Shown here piece after piece: positions 9,608 to 21,929 of a stretch of 64,000 nucleotides of DNA. The notes under the pieces were generated by a model. It was not told where the DNA came from, did no database searches, and worked only from the letters and a program-made list of their open reading frames with translations. This DNA is from Saururus chinensis (Eukaryota; Streptophyta; Magnoliopsida; Piperales; Saururaceae). The translations under genes and the position numbers were made by a program. The first letter of the stretch is position 1. Each line of letters begins with the position of its first letter. The stretch lies in NCBI GenBank assembly GCA_035235625.1, contig CP141145.1:41334668-41398667 (forward strand), given 5' to 3'.

Positions 9608-11950
9608 ATGGGACTGTTGATCACAACCGCAGCTACCATGACTGCAGCTCTGTTGTTTGCATTGAGTGCGTTGATGTTGCTTCCAGATCTGGCCGGGGCC
9701 AGCCACATTAGAGTCTACAACTTCGATGTAAGTTGTGCACAATCATCAGTTCACAACCAAATCGAGCTTAGTACTTGCATGCTAACTTTAAGGTGGCTGC
9801 CGATGTTTCTAACTGTTTACATTGTTTCCTGCAGATTCGATTGCAAAATGTGACACGATTATGCAACACGAAGACCATTGCCATGGTTAATGGGAAGTTC
9901 CCAGGGCCTAAAATTGTCGCTAGAGAAGGTGATCGAGTCATTATTAAGGTCACCAACAACGTTCAAAACAATGTCAGCCTGCATTGGTAAGTTCACAAAA
10001 TTTTACCCTGATGTTTACTTCGATTTAGCTACTACATCCATAAACAACAGATTGTCTTCAAAAGAAAAGTTATCTATGGTCTGATAAATCACGATGTCTA
10101 TACAGGCATGGAGTTCGACAGCTCCGGAGCGCTTGGTCTGATGGTCCGGCCTACATCACTCAATGCCCAATCCAGACTGGCCAGACCTTCGTCTACAACT
10201 TCACAATCACTGGCCAGAGGGGAACTCTTTTCTGGCACGCCCACATTTCCTGGCTGCGTTCAACCCTCTATGGGCCCATCATCATTTTACCCAAGCGCCA
10301 CGTTCCCTACCCATTCGCCAAACCCTACAAGGAAGTTCCAATCATCTTCGGTAAAAACATGAAAACCCAAATTAGACCAAGTGGTTGCATGCATGCATGC
10401 TTTTAATTAGCATAGGGAGCTAACGTGAGATTTTAACGCGTACGCCTTGTGCAGGAGAATGGTTCAATGCTGATCCGGAAGCTGTGATAGCACAAGCTCT
10501 TCAGACCGGCGGAGGGCCGAATGTTTCCGATGCCTACACCATGAATGGACTCCCTGGGCCTTTGTACAACTGTTCCTCCAAAGGTGGGTAGGCCATTCGG
10601 TTTAGTCACTAATTAGTCATTGGGCTGACAAAAGCAAATATTCAATGAAACAAAGCAAACAAAAATAAGAGCATTTTGATTTATCTAAAGTTCAATATAA
10701 ATTAAGGAATAGTAAGGTAAGATTATTGTTTTGGTATGGCGCAGACACATATAAGCTCAAGGTGAAACGGGGCAAGACATACCTCCTCCGCCTCATCAAT
10801 GCTGCGCTCAATGACGATCTCTTCTTCAGCATCGCCAACCACAGCCTCACAGTAGTCGAAGCCGACGCTGTGTACGTGAAGCCCTTCAGTACCAACACCC
10901 TCCTCATAACCCCCGGTCAGACCACCAACGTCCTGCTCAAAGCCGAACCCTCCTACCCCAACGCAAACTTCCTCATGGCCGCAAGACCTTACGTCACCGG
11001 CTTAGGCACCTTCGACAACTCCACGACTGTTGGAATCCTTGAGTACCAGTCGCCCAACTCCTCCTCCTCCTCCAGTCTTCCGATGAAGAACCTCCCGCTC
11101 TTCAGGCCCACTCTCCCTGCTCTCAACGACACTGCTTTCGCCGCCAACTTTAGTAACCAGCTCCGCAGCTTGGCAAACTCCCAGTTCCCTGCAAATGTGC
11201 CCCAAACTGTCACCAAGAAGTTCTTCTTCACTGTGGGCCTCGGGGCGACCCCCTGCCCCAGAAACCAGACCTGCCAGGGGCCCAATGGCACCAAATTCTC
11301 TGCTACTGTGAATAATGTGTCCTTCGCCATGCCAACCACGGCGCTGCTGCAGGCTCACTTCTTCGGCCAGTTCCAGGGGGTCTACACCACCGATTTCCCT
11401 AGTGACCCTCCGTTCCCCTTCAACTACACGGGCAACCCACCAAACAACACGTTTGTGAGCAACGGGACGAAGGTGGCGGTGCTTCCCTTCAACACGAGCG
11501 TGGAGCTGGTGATGCAGGACACCAGCATCCTCGGAGCCGAGAGCCACCCGCTCCATCTCCATGGCTTTAACTTCTTTGTCGTGGGGCAGGGGTTTGGGAA
11601 CTATGACCCCAACAAGGACCCGGCAAAATTCAATCTGGCGGACCCAGTTGAGAGGAACACTGTGGCGGTCCCCTCCGGAGGTTGGGTTGCAATTCGATTC
11701 CTAGCTGATAACCCAGGTTTCTCTTACTTTGTTCATTGTTGTGGATGATTGATTTTCTTTCTTTCTTTGAGCTAGCTGGATGTAAGTGTTAGTACTTAAG
11801 GCGTTTATTGATGCTGCAGGTGTGTGGTTCATGCACTGTCACCTGGAAGTGCACACGAGCTGGGGCCTAAAGATGGCCTGGGTGGTTTTGGATGGGACAT
11901 TGCCCAATCAAAGGCTGCCCCCTCCACCATCGGACCTTCCAAAATGCTGA
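9608..11950 (+). CDS. LAC17: Laccase, LAC17-like, six exons, apparently intact
   Basis: The exons are 9608-9727, 9835-9986, 10106-10350, 10455-10583, 10745-11716 and 11820-11950. They sum to 1749 nt, or 582 residues plus stop, with GT-AG borders that keep frame throughout. Residues 1-31 form a secretion signal. Three cupredoxin domains carry all copper sites: HWHG across the exon 2/3 junction, [22 protein letters not shown], and [12 protein letters not shown] with a leucine as the axial type-1 ligand. It ends DLPKC, as this family does. Several NxT/S sites suggest glycosylation. Plant laccases oxidise monolignols in the apoplast with reduction of O2 to water, polymerising lignin in secondary walls. 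Length and exon number fit the family. The [10 protein letters not shown] and ESHPLHLHG context is closest to the LAC17 group, but the exact paralogue is uncertain. Upstream AC motifs support MYB control in lignifying tissue. Confidence 0.95.
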
Positions 11951-12141
11951 TTTTTTTTACTAAGCCGTGCGTCTAAGTTAATTGTTTCCCTTCGTTTTGA
12001 TTTGTCTTCTTTTTTGTTGTATAAATTTTGAAATTTTCTTTATGCTCCCCAAGTTAGCCTTTTTGATTGATGTTGTTGCTGAGCCGTGAAGTGTGTGACG
12101 GACAAGACTGTAACTCCTCTCACTTACCCCTTTCTATTAGA

Positions 12142-12147
12142 AATAAA
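12142..12147 (+). terminator. Poly(A) signal of the laccase gene
   Basis: A canonical AATAAA lies 192 bp after the laccase stop codon, within a T-rich 3' UTR. A cleavage site shortly after it is likely but is not visible directly. Confidence 0.55.
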
Positions 12148-12799
12148 ATTTTAAAGAGTTTTGTTCATTTAAGCGCAAGATAATTTGTGTACGCACCCAA
12201 TTAACAGCTCTTATCTCTTTCACCTTATTAGGTCTCCTTTACATCATACCCTCTCAATTTTCCCTCTAGCAAGTAGCTCTATATGGACTGACAACGAGAT
12301 ACAAAAACCATCAACATCCAGCCTCTTTTTTGGCGTTTCTTTGTTCTTGGTGGCCCGACCTATCTCTATATTTAGTTTTTATTGCATCATTAAGTACAAG
12401 GCCTTTAGGCATATCGCACTTAAATTATGATCGATTAGGCTAAACCCTTTCTATATTAATTGATATTAATAATTTTCTTTTTTTTTTTCACACGTAACCT
12501 AAGTAATAACGTAATAAAATTTAGTATGGTCAGATGCCTATGAGACGCTCTGGGTTTTTTTTCCTCTGCCTCTCTCCATTTCGCTTCCTTCTCCCTCCGA
12601 TAGAACCCTCGATGACACGCATCTTGCATTACCAGTGTTCTTCTCCTAGCTTCTAAAGACAAACTTGTTTGTCTTGATCGAGACAAGAAGCAAAATCCTG
12701 CCACCAGGAATTTAGTGTTCTTAGCCAGCCACTATCAAACCAGCGTCTACCCTCCTCACTGATCTTCCCCCGAAGCCGCCTTTGCCGAGCTTGAGCAAA
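12148..12799. other. Intergenic DNA
   Basis: No gene is recognised. The open frames at 12185-12430 (plus) and 12456-12704 (minus) have no domain features and low-complexity ends. Confidence 0.5.
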
Positions 12800-13179
12800 G
12801 AGTGGCAAATTTAACAAAACTGAAAACTGCCAAGCAAATGAATTGCCAGAAATGTTGAAGACTTGCATAGATGAGAGACTTGAGTTTGATCGAATTGGAC
12901 CATTTAGAGCATTCAAGCTCAAATTCAGGACTTGCAAGTTCTTCAACTGGAGCAATTTGGACGGTAAGTTGCAATTGAGGAAATTGTGGGAGAGATTGAA
13001 TACTCTCAGCTGATCCAAACCAGACAATGACTCCGAAATTGGCCCTCTCAATGACCTGTCTACAACCTTCCAGTCTCACCACCCTTCCATCTGAACCCTC
13101 GCAATGAATGCCATTCCAAGAGCCCCGATTTTAGACCATTGAAAAAACCCCAACTCGCCTTCAAATCGTTTGTGTGGCA
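12800..13179 (-). pseudogene. 5' fragment of a phytosulfokine-receptor-like LRR kinase gene
   Basis: On the minus strand, starting near 13179, a cap motif reads CHTNDLKASWGFF. It is followed, after frame changes, by WNGIHCEGSDGRVVRLEG and then leucine-rich repeats (ISESLSGLDQLRVFNLSHNF, LPSKLLQLKNLQVLNLSLN, SSMQVFNISGNSF). This order of N-terminal LRR cap, WNGIxC and first LRRs is that of PSKR1-type receptors, which perceive the sulfated peptide phytosulfokine at the plasma membrane. At least two frameshifts are needed. Homology fades after 'NSFAWQFSVLLN', and no transmembrane or kinase part follows. It is a truncated pseudogene. Assignment to LRR-RLK is firm, and to the PSKR group likely. 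Confidence 0.8.
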
Positions 13180-14018
13180 GGCCGAGTTCTAGGACCGGAA
13201 GACATCGGCTTGGAGTAAAAATCAGAGAAGAATGCATAGAACCCTGTACGAACCAAACATTGCCATGGAAACGTTTTGTTTATTTAGTGGCTAGGTACTG
13301 AATTTTGTCAGATTTTTTATTTCGTCTCAGTTTCAGTTTAAACTATCGGAATTATATTTGTAGGTGGAATTAAGAATTTTGAAACTTCTAAACTATTTTG
13401 AGCCAGAATCGACCAGAATCACCGAATCACCGAATAAGGTGATTCCTTTGATTCCAACTCCAGGCCTGTTTCAAAAATAATATGTTCTGTTATTTTTTAA
13501 CAATTATCTCTCATATTAGTTTAAGCCTCAAAAAATATGTCATATAGGTGGGGTCTATTTTAAAAATTTTAAATTATGTACCTTTGTAGGATCTTGTCTG
13601 ATAGAGCTCAAATTTAGAAATATAAAAAGTGTATATCCGAGTTCGGGAGAGAGTTATTTTAATTTTAAGCTTTAAAATTGTGTTTGGTGCGACATTCAAA
13701 TTGATTCTTAAAAAATTCCGTTATCAAACGGAATTAAAATTTGACAGTAAATTTTTAGAATTAATTCAAATAATTTTTACTTCCATTTCCAAAAAAACAC
13801 CCAAATAACCCTTTAGAATTGTCACTATCATGGGAAGAGCTTAAGCGAAAAGGAAAAAATTATGTATGAAAAGCTTTTTAGACCCTATCTAATCGTTTAA
13901 ATTGTGAAATTATTAATATTAGATGAAGGGAGTAGTTTTGATTATTTATCATAAAAAAACCAAAAATAACATATTTCTTAAAAATAACTCACGAGTTCTA
14001 GCCCACAATGCAAGATAT

Positions 14019-14065
<47 letters not shown>

Positions 14066-14574
14066 GAGATAGGAAAACTACTTGTCACTTGTCAAGTAGA
14101 GAGGGAGAAATATACTTTACATATGCTAGGCAAGTATGGTCGCTATAAGGCTCTACAACATAATAAAACTTTCATGGTAAAATTTAATTTAAAACTTAAG
14201 ATATGACAGACACAAGTTGACGATTAGATTAATATCGAAACTTTCTTTGACACTTAGCCTTTCCAAATTTCCAATGGATATACCAAATCTTATAAGAAAA
14301 GAAAAGGCTTTTTGGCGTTAACGGCATAAATAAGTCCAAATTTGTTAGTAACAGTAATAATTACTTATTCTTACAACTAAGTATATGGTTTAGGTGAAAG
14401 ATTAATATACCCTCCCCTCATAAGTGCAAAATAATTAACCATCCCACTATCATCAACTTCTTTGTTGCTAAATCACCACTTCTATCTACGCCAATCCTAT
14501 CCGCGACTTTTTCTTTGGTGAATTACTTGTACCTCGTAACTTGAATTTGATAAAAATGCTCAAATCTTTTAAAA
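13180..14574. other. AT-rich intergenic DNA
   Basis: No gene is recognised. The interval holds a compound microsatellite at 14021-14064. Confidence 0.5.
14021..14064. repeat. Compound microsatellite (AC)15(AT)7
   Basis: A perfect run of AC dinucleotides (14021-14050) is followed directly by AT dinucleotides (14051-14064). It is likely to vary in length between individuals. Confidence 0.95.
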
Positions 14575-16445
14575 GAAGGGGTTGGGTTGTGTACTTATGC
14601 AACATGGGAAGGTCGTAGCATATATATCTCGACAATTAAAGATCCATGAACAAAATTACCAAACTCACGACTTGGAGCTTGCAATAGTGGTGTTCGCGTT
14701 GAAGATCTGGAGGCATTATCTATATGGTGCTCAATTTGAAGTTTACCATAAGTCTTAAATATTTGTTTTCTCAAAAAGATCTCAACAAGAGGCAGAGGAG
14801 GTGGATCGAGTTCTTAAAAGACTACGATTTCACCATTGCATACCACCCAAGCAAAGCGAATGTAGTAACAGAAGCACTCAGCCAGAAATCAGCCTATAAT
14901 GCTACTATGACAACACTATATTAGTGGAAGTTACTTGAGGAAGTTTTTAAATGCAAGCCAGAGTTGTTAATTGATGACACAAGGAAGATGTTAGCACATT
15001 TTTCTATTAGTTCATCATTGTTGGTTCAAGTAAAAGAATCTCAAAAGGAGGATACTGAAACTAAAACACTAGTGGAGAAAATTTTACACAAGCTATGCCT
15101 AGGCGTTAAAGTCCGACCTGATGGAGTTCTACAATTTGAGAGATGGTTATGCGTGCCTAACAATGAAGAATTGAAGAAGGAGATATTGTTTGAAGCCCAT
15201 AATTCCAAATATTATATTCATTCAGGGAGCACAAAGATGTACCAAGATGTAAAGCGTGGCTTTTGGTGAAATGGCATAAAGAGAGATATTGCCTCCTTTG
15301 TCTCTAAATGCCTAGTATGCCAACAAGTCAAAACAGAATATAGGAGACCAGGAGGAATGCTACAACCGTTACTGATACCAGAATGGAAGTGGGAAAACAT
15401 TGCTATGAATTTCATCATGGGGTTGCTAAAGACATTGAAGTGAAATGATGCAGTTTGGGTAATTGTTGATAGACTTACCAAGTCAGCCCATTTCTTAGCT
15501 ATTAAGATAAATATCTCTCTAGATTCATTGGTCACTCTTTATGTCAAGGAAATTGTTCAACTGCATGGAGTACCAGTGTCGATTGTATTAGAGCGGGACT
15601 CTAGATTTACATCAGGGTTTTGGCAAAGTCTTCAAAAGGCAATGGGCTCTTCAACTCACTTTAGTACTACTGCCTTCCACCCTTAGACTGACGGTCAATG
15701 ATAGAGAACCATCTAGATGTTAGAAAACATGCTTAGAGTATGTATCCTTGATTGGGGAGGTAATTGGGATAGTCATTTGTCATTAGTTGAGTTTGCATAT
15801 AATAACAACTATCAAGCTAATATTGAGATGGCACCCTTCAAAGCTTTATATGGTAGACTATGTCAGTCACCATTATGTTGGGAAGAGGTTGGAGAACGAT
15901 AGCTAATTGGCCTAGAGTTAGTGCAACAGTCATTGGAGATCGTTCAAACTATTCGCAAGAGGTTGCAGACAACTCAGAGTCAACAAAAAAAGTATGCAAA
16001 CAAACAACGCAGAGAGTTGGAGTTCGAAGTTGGGGATTCTGTTTTTCTGAAAATATCTCCAGCAAAGGGTGTGATGCATTTTGGATTGTCTCCTCGTTTC
16101 ATTGGCCCGTTTGAGATCTTAGATCATATTGGAGCAGCAACTTATCGTCTTGCATTGCCTCCTAAGCTTTTTTACATCCACAACATGTTTTATGTGTTGA
16201 TGTTAAGAAAGTACAACAGAGATCCTGCTTATATTGTTCACTATGAACCGCTTGAAATACAAGAAGACATGTCTTATGTTGAAGAACCTATTTAGACTGT
16301 GAAAAGGAAGGAGCACCGGCTACGAAGAAAGAATATCACCCTAGTCAAGGTTTTTTGGAAGAATCATGGAATTGAGGAAAGTACATGGGAGCATGAAGAT
16401 GTCATCAAGGAAAAGTACCCTCAACTCTTTGCTAATGTGAGTTGA
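14575..16445 (+). pseudogene. 3' half of a Ty3/Gypsy chromovirus polyprotein (Tekay/Del-like)
   Basis: Reading 5' to 3' there is the end of RNase H ([30 protein letters not shown]), the tether (YHPSKANVV), and the integrase with its zinc-binding and DDE core (CLVCQQVK, 'TDGQ' near 15686). A chromodomain-type tail follows (ITLVKVFWKNHGIEESTWE). Gag, protease and reverse transcriptase are absent, so the element is truncated at its 5' side. Many stops interrupt the frame (for example TGA 15267-15269, TAG 15684-15686, TAG 15714-15716, TAG 16293-16295). The RNase H wording and the tail are typical of Tekay/Del chromoviruses, whose chromodomain targets integration to heterochromatin. Confidence 0.88.
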
Positions 16446-16468
16446 ACTTCAAGTGCGAAGTTTATTTT

Positions 16469-16480
16469 AAGGTGGGTGGA
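16469..16480 (+). other. Polypurine tract of the Tekay-like element
   Basis: AAGGTGGGTGGA lies directly before TTGTGAACC. Its position, just after the integrase/chromodomain frame and just before a TG-beginning sequence, fits the plus-strand primer site of an LTR element, although two T residues make it imperfect. Confidence 0.55.
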
Positions 16481-16481
16481 T

Positions 16482-18430
16482 TGTGAACCAGTGAGTTTTT
16501 TTTTCAAAAAAATAACTTGAACCCGATCCTGAACTCAAACCCGTCGGGTGTTTAATTTCTAGAAGCGTCGGGGGAGAGAAGATTTATCTCCCCCTAGCCC
16601 AAACTTCTGCCGGATTAGAAGTTCTCTCCCAGCAAGTTGACGTTCTCCATCTTTCTCTCCCTGCGCTCTTCTCCTCCTCTCTCAGCCCATCTATTCTCTC
16701 TTCTCTCTACTCTCCCCTCTCTACTTGTGCCACCCTAGCTTCTCTTGTCTCGCCCCATTCTTCCCTTCTCTTTCTCCTGCGGGCAGTGCCACTCAAGGGC
16801 GTCTGACGGCCGTGAGGGTGAAGTGGAGAATCGAGAGGGCTGAGCTGCAAAGGAAAGGCAAGAAAGGTAGGCTTTTTGTGAATCCTAGTGTTCTCTTCCC
16901 TGATTTGGGTTAACCCTTCTTCCCCCAAATTCAAAATTAGCATACACAGTAGGCTTTTGGGCACAAAAGAATGCCCAAAACCTTGTCCCATCTATTATAT
17001 TTTAGTCGATTAAATTTATGTTTTTCCTAGCCACTAATTAGAGGCTTGGTTTGATTTTGTATGTTAAGATTTAGAGGAGAATAGTAGTGTTTGGACGGAG
17101 GCATTGGAGTAGGCCAAGGTGAGGACCCTCACATACAACTTGAATTATCTTCTTAGCAAAGAGTCGTTTTGGTTGTTATTTTTTTATATGTATTTATATA
17201 TATGAAGTTGATTGAGTATGCAAGTTTCGTTCAAATTGTTTAATATTTGCTCTATTCATAATGGTTTTATTCCTTGATCAGTTTAATATTGTCTAAAGCA
17301 AGTCTTGCTCATGTTTTAATATGTTCAGGAGTGTATGTGGTTGAATGATATATATGCATGTCTAACTTGGAAGATTTATACATATATGAGTTTAATGGAA
17401 ATCTTCCTGAAATTGCCTAATGGATGTTGTATGCCCTACGGAGATGTTTTGATGGATGACCCAAATAATATAAATGTGTTTCACTAAAGTAATTAAAGAT
17501 GAGTTATTTGGCAACATACTTAGAGGTGGATCAGTTGGAATAGGGTGTTGCTATAGTAGATGATATGGGTATAGATATGTTATGGAATTATTCAAAATAA
17601 CGTGTTAATGGCTACTTTAATGAGTTGTTTAAGGTTTTAAATTGAGCATGGCCAGGAGTTCTTAATCTTTTCTAACCTAGTATGATACAGGTAAATCAGC
17701 CTCTGTGTAATGGAGTTGGTTGATCTAAATGGTTTTTAAATTATGAAATGTTCATGTGTGTGGCATCATGACATGTTGGATGGTTGATATTAAGTAGAGG
17801 GATTATAGCATTATGATTTGAAGTGTTGGAATAGTTGTCTTTCACATGTTATATGAGATGGGAAGAAAATTTTGATGTTTTGATATATATTTGTCACTCG
17901 ATGCAAGTTGTGATAAGTTGGGTTACATATCAATTATAGATAAATAGTGCATGCTGATGTTCTAACAAGTTAATGAATTAAATAGACAATATAGGTTGAT
18001 ATTTCAATTATTGTCTTATGAACTTATGTGCCTATTAATCAATTTGATTAGTAAATTATAAGGGATTTTCTGTTCTTGGGATGAACTGTATAGAATATGT
18101 TTTTCTCTCTTGATGGGAATGTGAGAGCATTATATTTCATAAGTGGTAGATCAGGAATTAAGAACCAACCTAAGAGTGAGAGGTTGAACCAAGGAAGTTA
18201 AGGTTAGGATGTAGTGCCATAACTTCAAGAGTAAGATAATAATTTTACTCAGGTGCCATATAGGGACGAGGGTGGACCTTAGCCTTTGGCAGTTCCCTCC
18301 CAGTTTTCACGGATCATACCAAGTGCACGCGGATGACCACTCACGGTGCATTCGCACCGGCACAACTCAAGGATAATATAGCTAATTTTCTAGGTGATAT
18401 AGAGAATGGGTTGTGTAAGAGAATGGGTTG
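16482..18430 (+). mobile_element. Probable 3' LTR of the Tekay-like element
   Basis: LTR-like sequence starts TGTGAACC right after the purine tract. It contains a CT-rich block (16635-16780) and a long AT-rich non-coding stretch. No clear CA end or target duplication is visible before the inverted repeat begins at 18431, so the right border is uncertain. The LTR may have been interrupted there. Confidence 0.5.
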
Positions 18431-20699
18431 TGTAAGATCCTTGATCTTAAAACCGGTTTTTGGTTTTCTTTAATCATCGGTTATCGTGAGGTTAACGTGT
18501 TTTCTGATTTATTTGGTGGTTTCGTTAATAAATGGTGTTTATGATGGTTTTAATCAAAATCAAATTTAAGATTGGTAGTTTTAAGTGATTTTAAAACAAA
18601 TATAAATTTTTGGGATTTTTTTAAATTTTTATTATTTTTCTGAAAATTAAGGTTTTGGCGGGACCCCTGTGAGCCCCGCCGTTAAAATTTTAGTTTTTGG
18701 GTCAAATGAACCCAAACATCTACTTAAGGCCATACAAAAAATTTTAAAATTTTCTTAGACTTAATTAGTACTCAAATTTGTAAAATACCTATTTTTAGCC
18801 TACTTTTCCTCTTTACACCCCATAACTTACCAATACATACCCCAACTCTTACTATAAAAGGCCAAACCTGAGCCATTTCTATTTTTGGGAATAGGTTAAG
18901 GAGGAGAGGTCGGGCCTAATTTCTAATTAGGCCTGAATTAGAAGGTGTTTAAGGTAAGCCTACTCTAATTAAACACTAAACCCTAGCTTTCTTCTTAATC
19001 TTTTCTAAATCTACCATTTCCCCTTTGTTTTAATTCATTTTTGGACATCAAAAACTAATGATTTGTATTTTACTACAAACCCTAGCTTTCAAAATCCGAT
19101 TTTTATGTTCAACAAGCCCCAAATCTAAGTTTTAATTAGGGATTTCTTTGGTAAATTAATTTTAAATGGAGTTTAATTCAAACTCTATGTTTTTGTAAGG
19201 TTTTCAGGAAGGGTGACCATCAAATCCGAGTCTAATCGAGTGATAAGGTAATGGACCTTCGAAATTTTAATTTATCAATGGTAAAACTCTTGATTTTTGG
19301 CTTATTTCGAATGGAGTTACTTAATTTGGTGTGTTAATGACATGATTAGAAAATAGAATTCTTTAATCCCGATTTCTTAGGGTTTTGTATTATTGTGATA
19401 TGGTTTAACATTTTGGAAGTCATGAAGGACTTTTGAAGATAATTAGGGTGTTAGATGTTTATTTGAAGTGTTATCAATGGTGTTTCGGTTTGAAATTGTG
19501 AAAGGAAGAAGATGGTCAGTTCTGCCTTGTTGGCGTTTGAACGGCCCTTCTGGGCGTTCAAACAACAACACTATCGGAATGACAATTTTCCAGTTCAGCC
19601 GATTGAATGGCCTACTGGGCGTTCAAAAGGCCAAACTGTGAATTTGAATTTTTCCCGTTTAGCCGATCGAACGGCCTGAAGGGCATTCGAACGGATACAC
19701 AGCAGAATTGTGTGCTAATGCATGATGTTTATTTCGATGATTCCACTTTAGCCTGCCAATTTTATACGAATATGGAGTGTTTTAAGCAATATTATACTAC
19801 TGGAAAGGCATGCTATTGAGGTTATGGAGTTGAGATATATGCTTAAAGATGTGTGGAATGACTTATGGTTTGTGGCATGATGTTGGAATTGTCATCTTGA
19901 AATTATGAATGGTTGATTCCCTATAGTTAAGTATATTTTCAGTAGAACTACAACCTATTATTGGACTGATTTGTCCTAATAGAATGTGGTTAGTTGATGT
20001 GTGGATGTTGGTGAATGTCATGACTCAAGGATGAAATGAATGATCTTATATGTGTTTAGCCTTTGTGGTTGAGTTTTTTGAGTTATGATTTCAATGATTC
20101 TTCTCCTATGATTTCCGTTGGAATTCATATTTAAATGGTAATTCACATGTGTAGTGTGGTAGTGAGTTTAATTTCAAGCATGTTGGCATGCATTGTGTGG
20201 AGTGCTTCTACTAGTTACATACACATGTGGGGGTTAAATGATGATGTTGAAGCTTGATATTGTGATTATAAATAATGCATTAGGGGCTAATGAGAGCACT
20301 TATCATGGATTAGGATTTATGTATGCCTTGCCCATGTATGTACCATGTTGCATGCATCATGAAAATGAATTTCCAATTGAAGCTTCATCGAAGTTAATCG
20401 AATTTGACCGATTGTATGCAATGTGGTGAAATCGTGTGCCGGATTGATCGGTCGTGGATTAATCAAAAGTTGATTAGTCCGAAAGGACATGTTTTGATTT
20501 GAGTTCCTGTGTGGAACGAGTGCGCTCCCCGGGTTGAGTCTAGTTAAATGGAGTTAAGTAGGGATGACTTGTGTACTTGTCTTGCGGATTGAGATTATTT
20601 ATGATTTGCTAGACCCTGAGAATCTAGTTGGTTTGTTTGAGTGCACCGGCTTGCTAGGTGTTGTTAGTTGGGACTTTAGTTTTGACAAGCAGGGTTGCC

Positions 20700-20840
20700 T
20701 GGGAGTTTAGACTTGATGGGCAGGTGTTGCTCGAAGGTGTTGGCCTTGAGGAGCAGGAGTTGCTCGAAAGCGTTGGCCTTGAGGAGCAAGTCTATTTGAT
20801 AAGTGTTTGCTCGAGGGCTCCAGCCTTGAAGAGCAGGTTT
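20700..20840 (+). repeat. 30-bp tandem repeat in left arm
   Basis: Units of the type 'gttgctcgaaggtgttggcc' plus 'ttgaggagcag' recur about four times. The counterpart in the right arm is at 22420-22620. Confidence 0.75.
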
Positions 20841-20909
20841 ATTCTCTGTGTATGGACTTGCATGATGGACTAGTGTGGGTATGTGACACTTGTACATGCA
20901 TGGTGAATG

Positions 20910-21470
20910 AGAATGATATGATGCATGATGAAATATGTATGTTGGAGATACATTCATGCAGGTTGTTATGGTGTGATGCATGATGGAATATGTATGTTAG
21001 AGATACATCAATGCAGGTTGATTATAATATGATGCATGATGGAATATATATGTTAGAGATATATTCATGTAGGTTGTTATGATGTGATGCATGATGGAAT
21101 ATATATGTTAGAGATACATCCATGTAGGTTAATTATGATATGATGCATGATATGTATGTTAGAGATACATTCATGCAAGTTATTATGATGTGATGTATGA
21201 TGGAATATGTATGTTAGAGATACATGAATGCAGGTTGATTATGATATGATGCATGATGGAATATGTATATTAGAAATACATTCATACAGGTTGTTATGAT
21301 GTGATGCATGATGGAATATGTATGTCAGAGATACATTTATGTAGGTTGATTATGATATGATGCATGATGGAATGTGTATGTTAGAGATACATTCATGCAG
21401 GTTGATTATAGTATGATGCATGATGGAACATGTATGTTAGAGATACATTTCATGTAGGGTGTTATGATGA
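20910..21470 (+). repeat. About 58-bp tandem array (about ten copies) in left arm
   Basis: The unit contains 'gatgcatgatggaatatg', then 'tatgttagagatacattc', then 'atgcaggtt'. About ten copies are present here, against about five in the opposite arm, so copy number changed after the arms were duplicated. Confidence 0.88.
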
Positions 21471-21601
21471 GAATGAAATTATGTGGATTATGCACTATGA
21501 TGCAGTTTTAGGTGATGTATATGTGTGATCAGAAAATGATGAACCTTGCCAATCTTTGATCTGAATGATTATATTGCTATGCTATCGTATTTTCGATGTT
21601 G

Positions 21602-21929
21602 CTTATCACAAAGTAAACAACTAATCTCAAACCCACAAGCTTAGTTAACTAAAGCCCACACTGGCTCAAAATAAGTTATAAGCAAACATAACTGTAACAT
21701 GTGACATAAATCCAAAACAAAGAACCCTACACAAAGGTTCTAAACATAAGCATAAAACCAAAGAAGATAAGTCACACAACGATCTCCAAGATCACATCCA
21801 AGCCATCTCCGACCTTTCCTCAAAGAGGAGATCCTGTCCGTCTGCGTGTCGCACCACGCAGCCCCAAAACAAAACAGAAGAAAGAGGGGTGAGTTTAACA
21901 AACTCAGCAATGGTTTTTAATATCACTAT
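21602..21929. other. Loop between the arms of the giant inverted repeat
   Basis: This non-palindromic spacer of 328 bp separates the arms. Bases 21693-21929 read as the 3' end of the right-hand LTR in minus orientation (it would end CATGTTACA), which the left copy lacks. Bases 21602-21692 belong to neither. No gene is seen. Confidence 0.65.

Larger units (their letters stand above)
18431..21601 (+). repeat. Left arm of giant inverted repeat: truncated long LTR, plus orientation
   Basis: It starts TGTAAGATCC and matches the reverse complement of 21930-24864 along its length with scattered mismatches and indels. Anchors are the GGCGGGACCCC-type block (18657 against 24640), the 'gttcgaacgg' blocks (19530-19700 against 23600-23770), the 30-bp repeats, the 'gttagagatacatt' array, and the inner end 'tatgctatcgtatttt'. 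Length, TG start and lack of genes suggest an LTR of a Tekay-like element whose 3' end has been lost. Confidence 0.88.

Noticed and set aside
11002..11562. 186-codon minus-strand frame
   Set aside because: It is antisense to laccase exon 5. The plus-strand reading has clear family motifs, and GC-rich third positions keep the other strand open by chance.
20910..21470. Possible CRISPR-like array of regularly spaced repeats
   Set aside because: Units are contiguous tandem copies with no unique spacers, in a plant LTR. There is no cas-like context.
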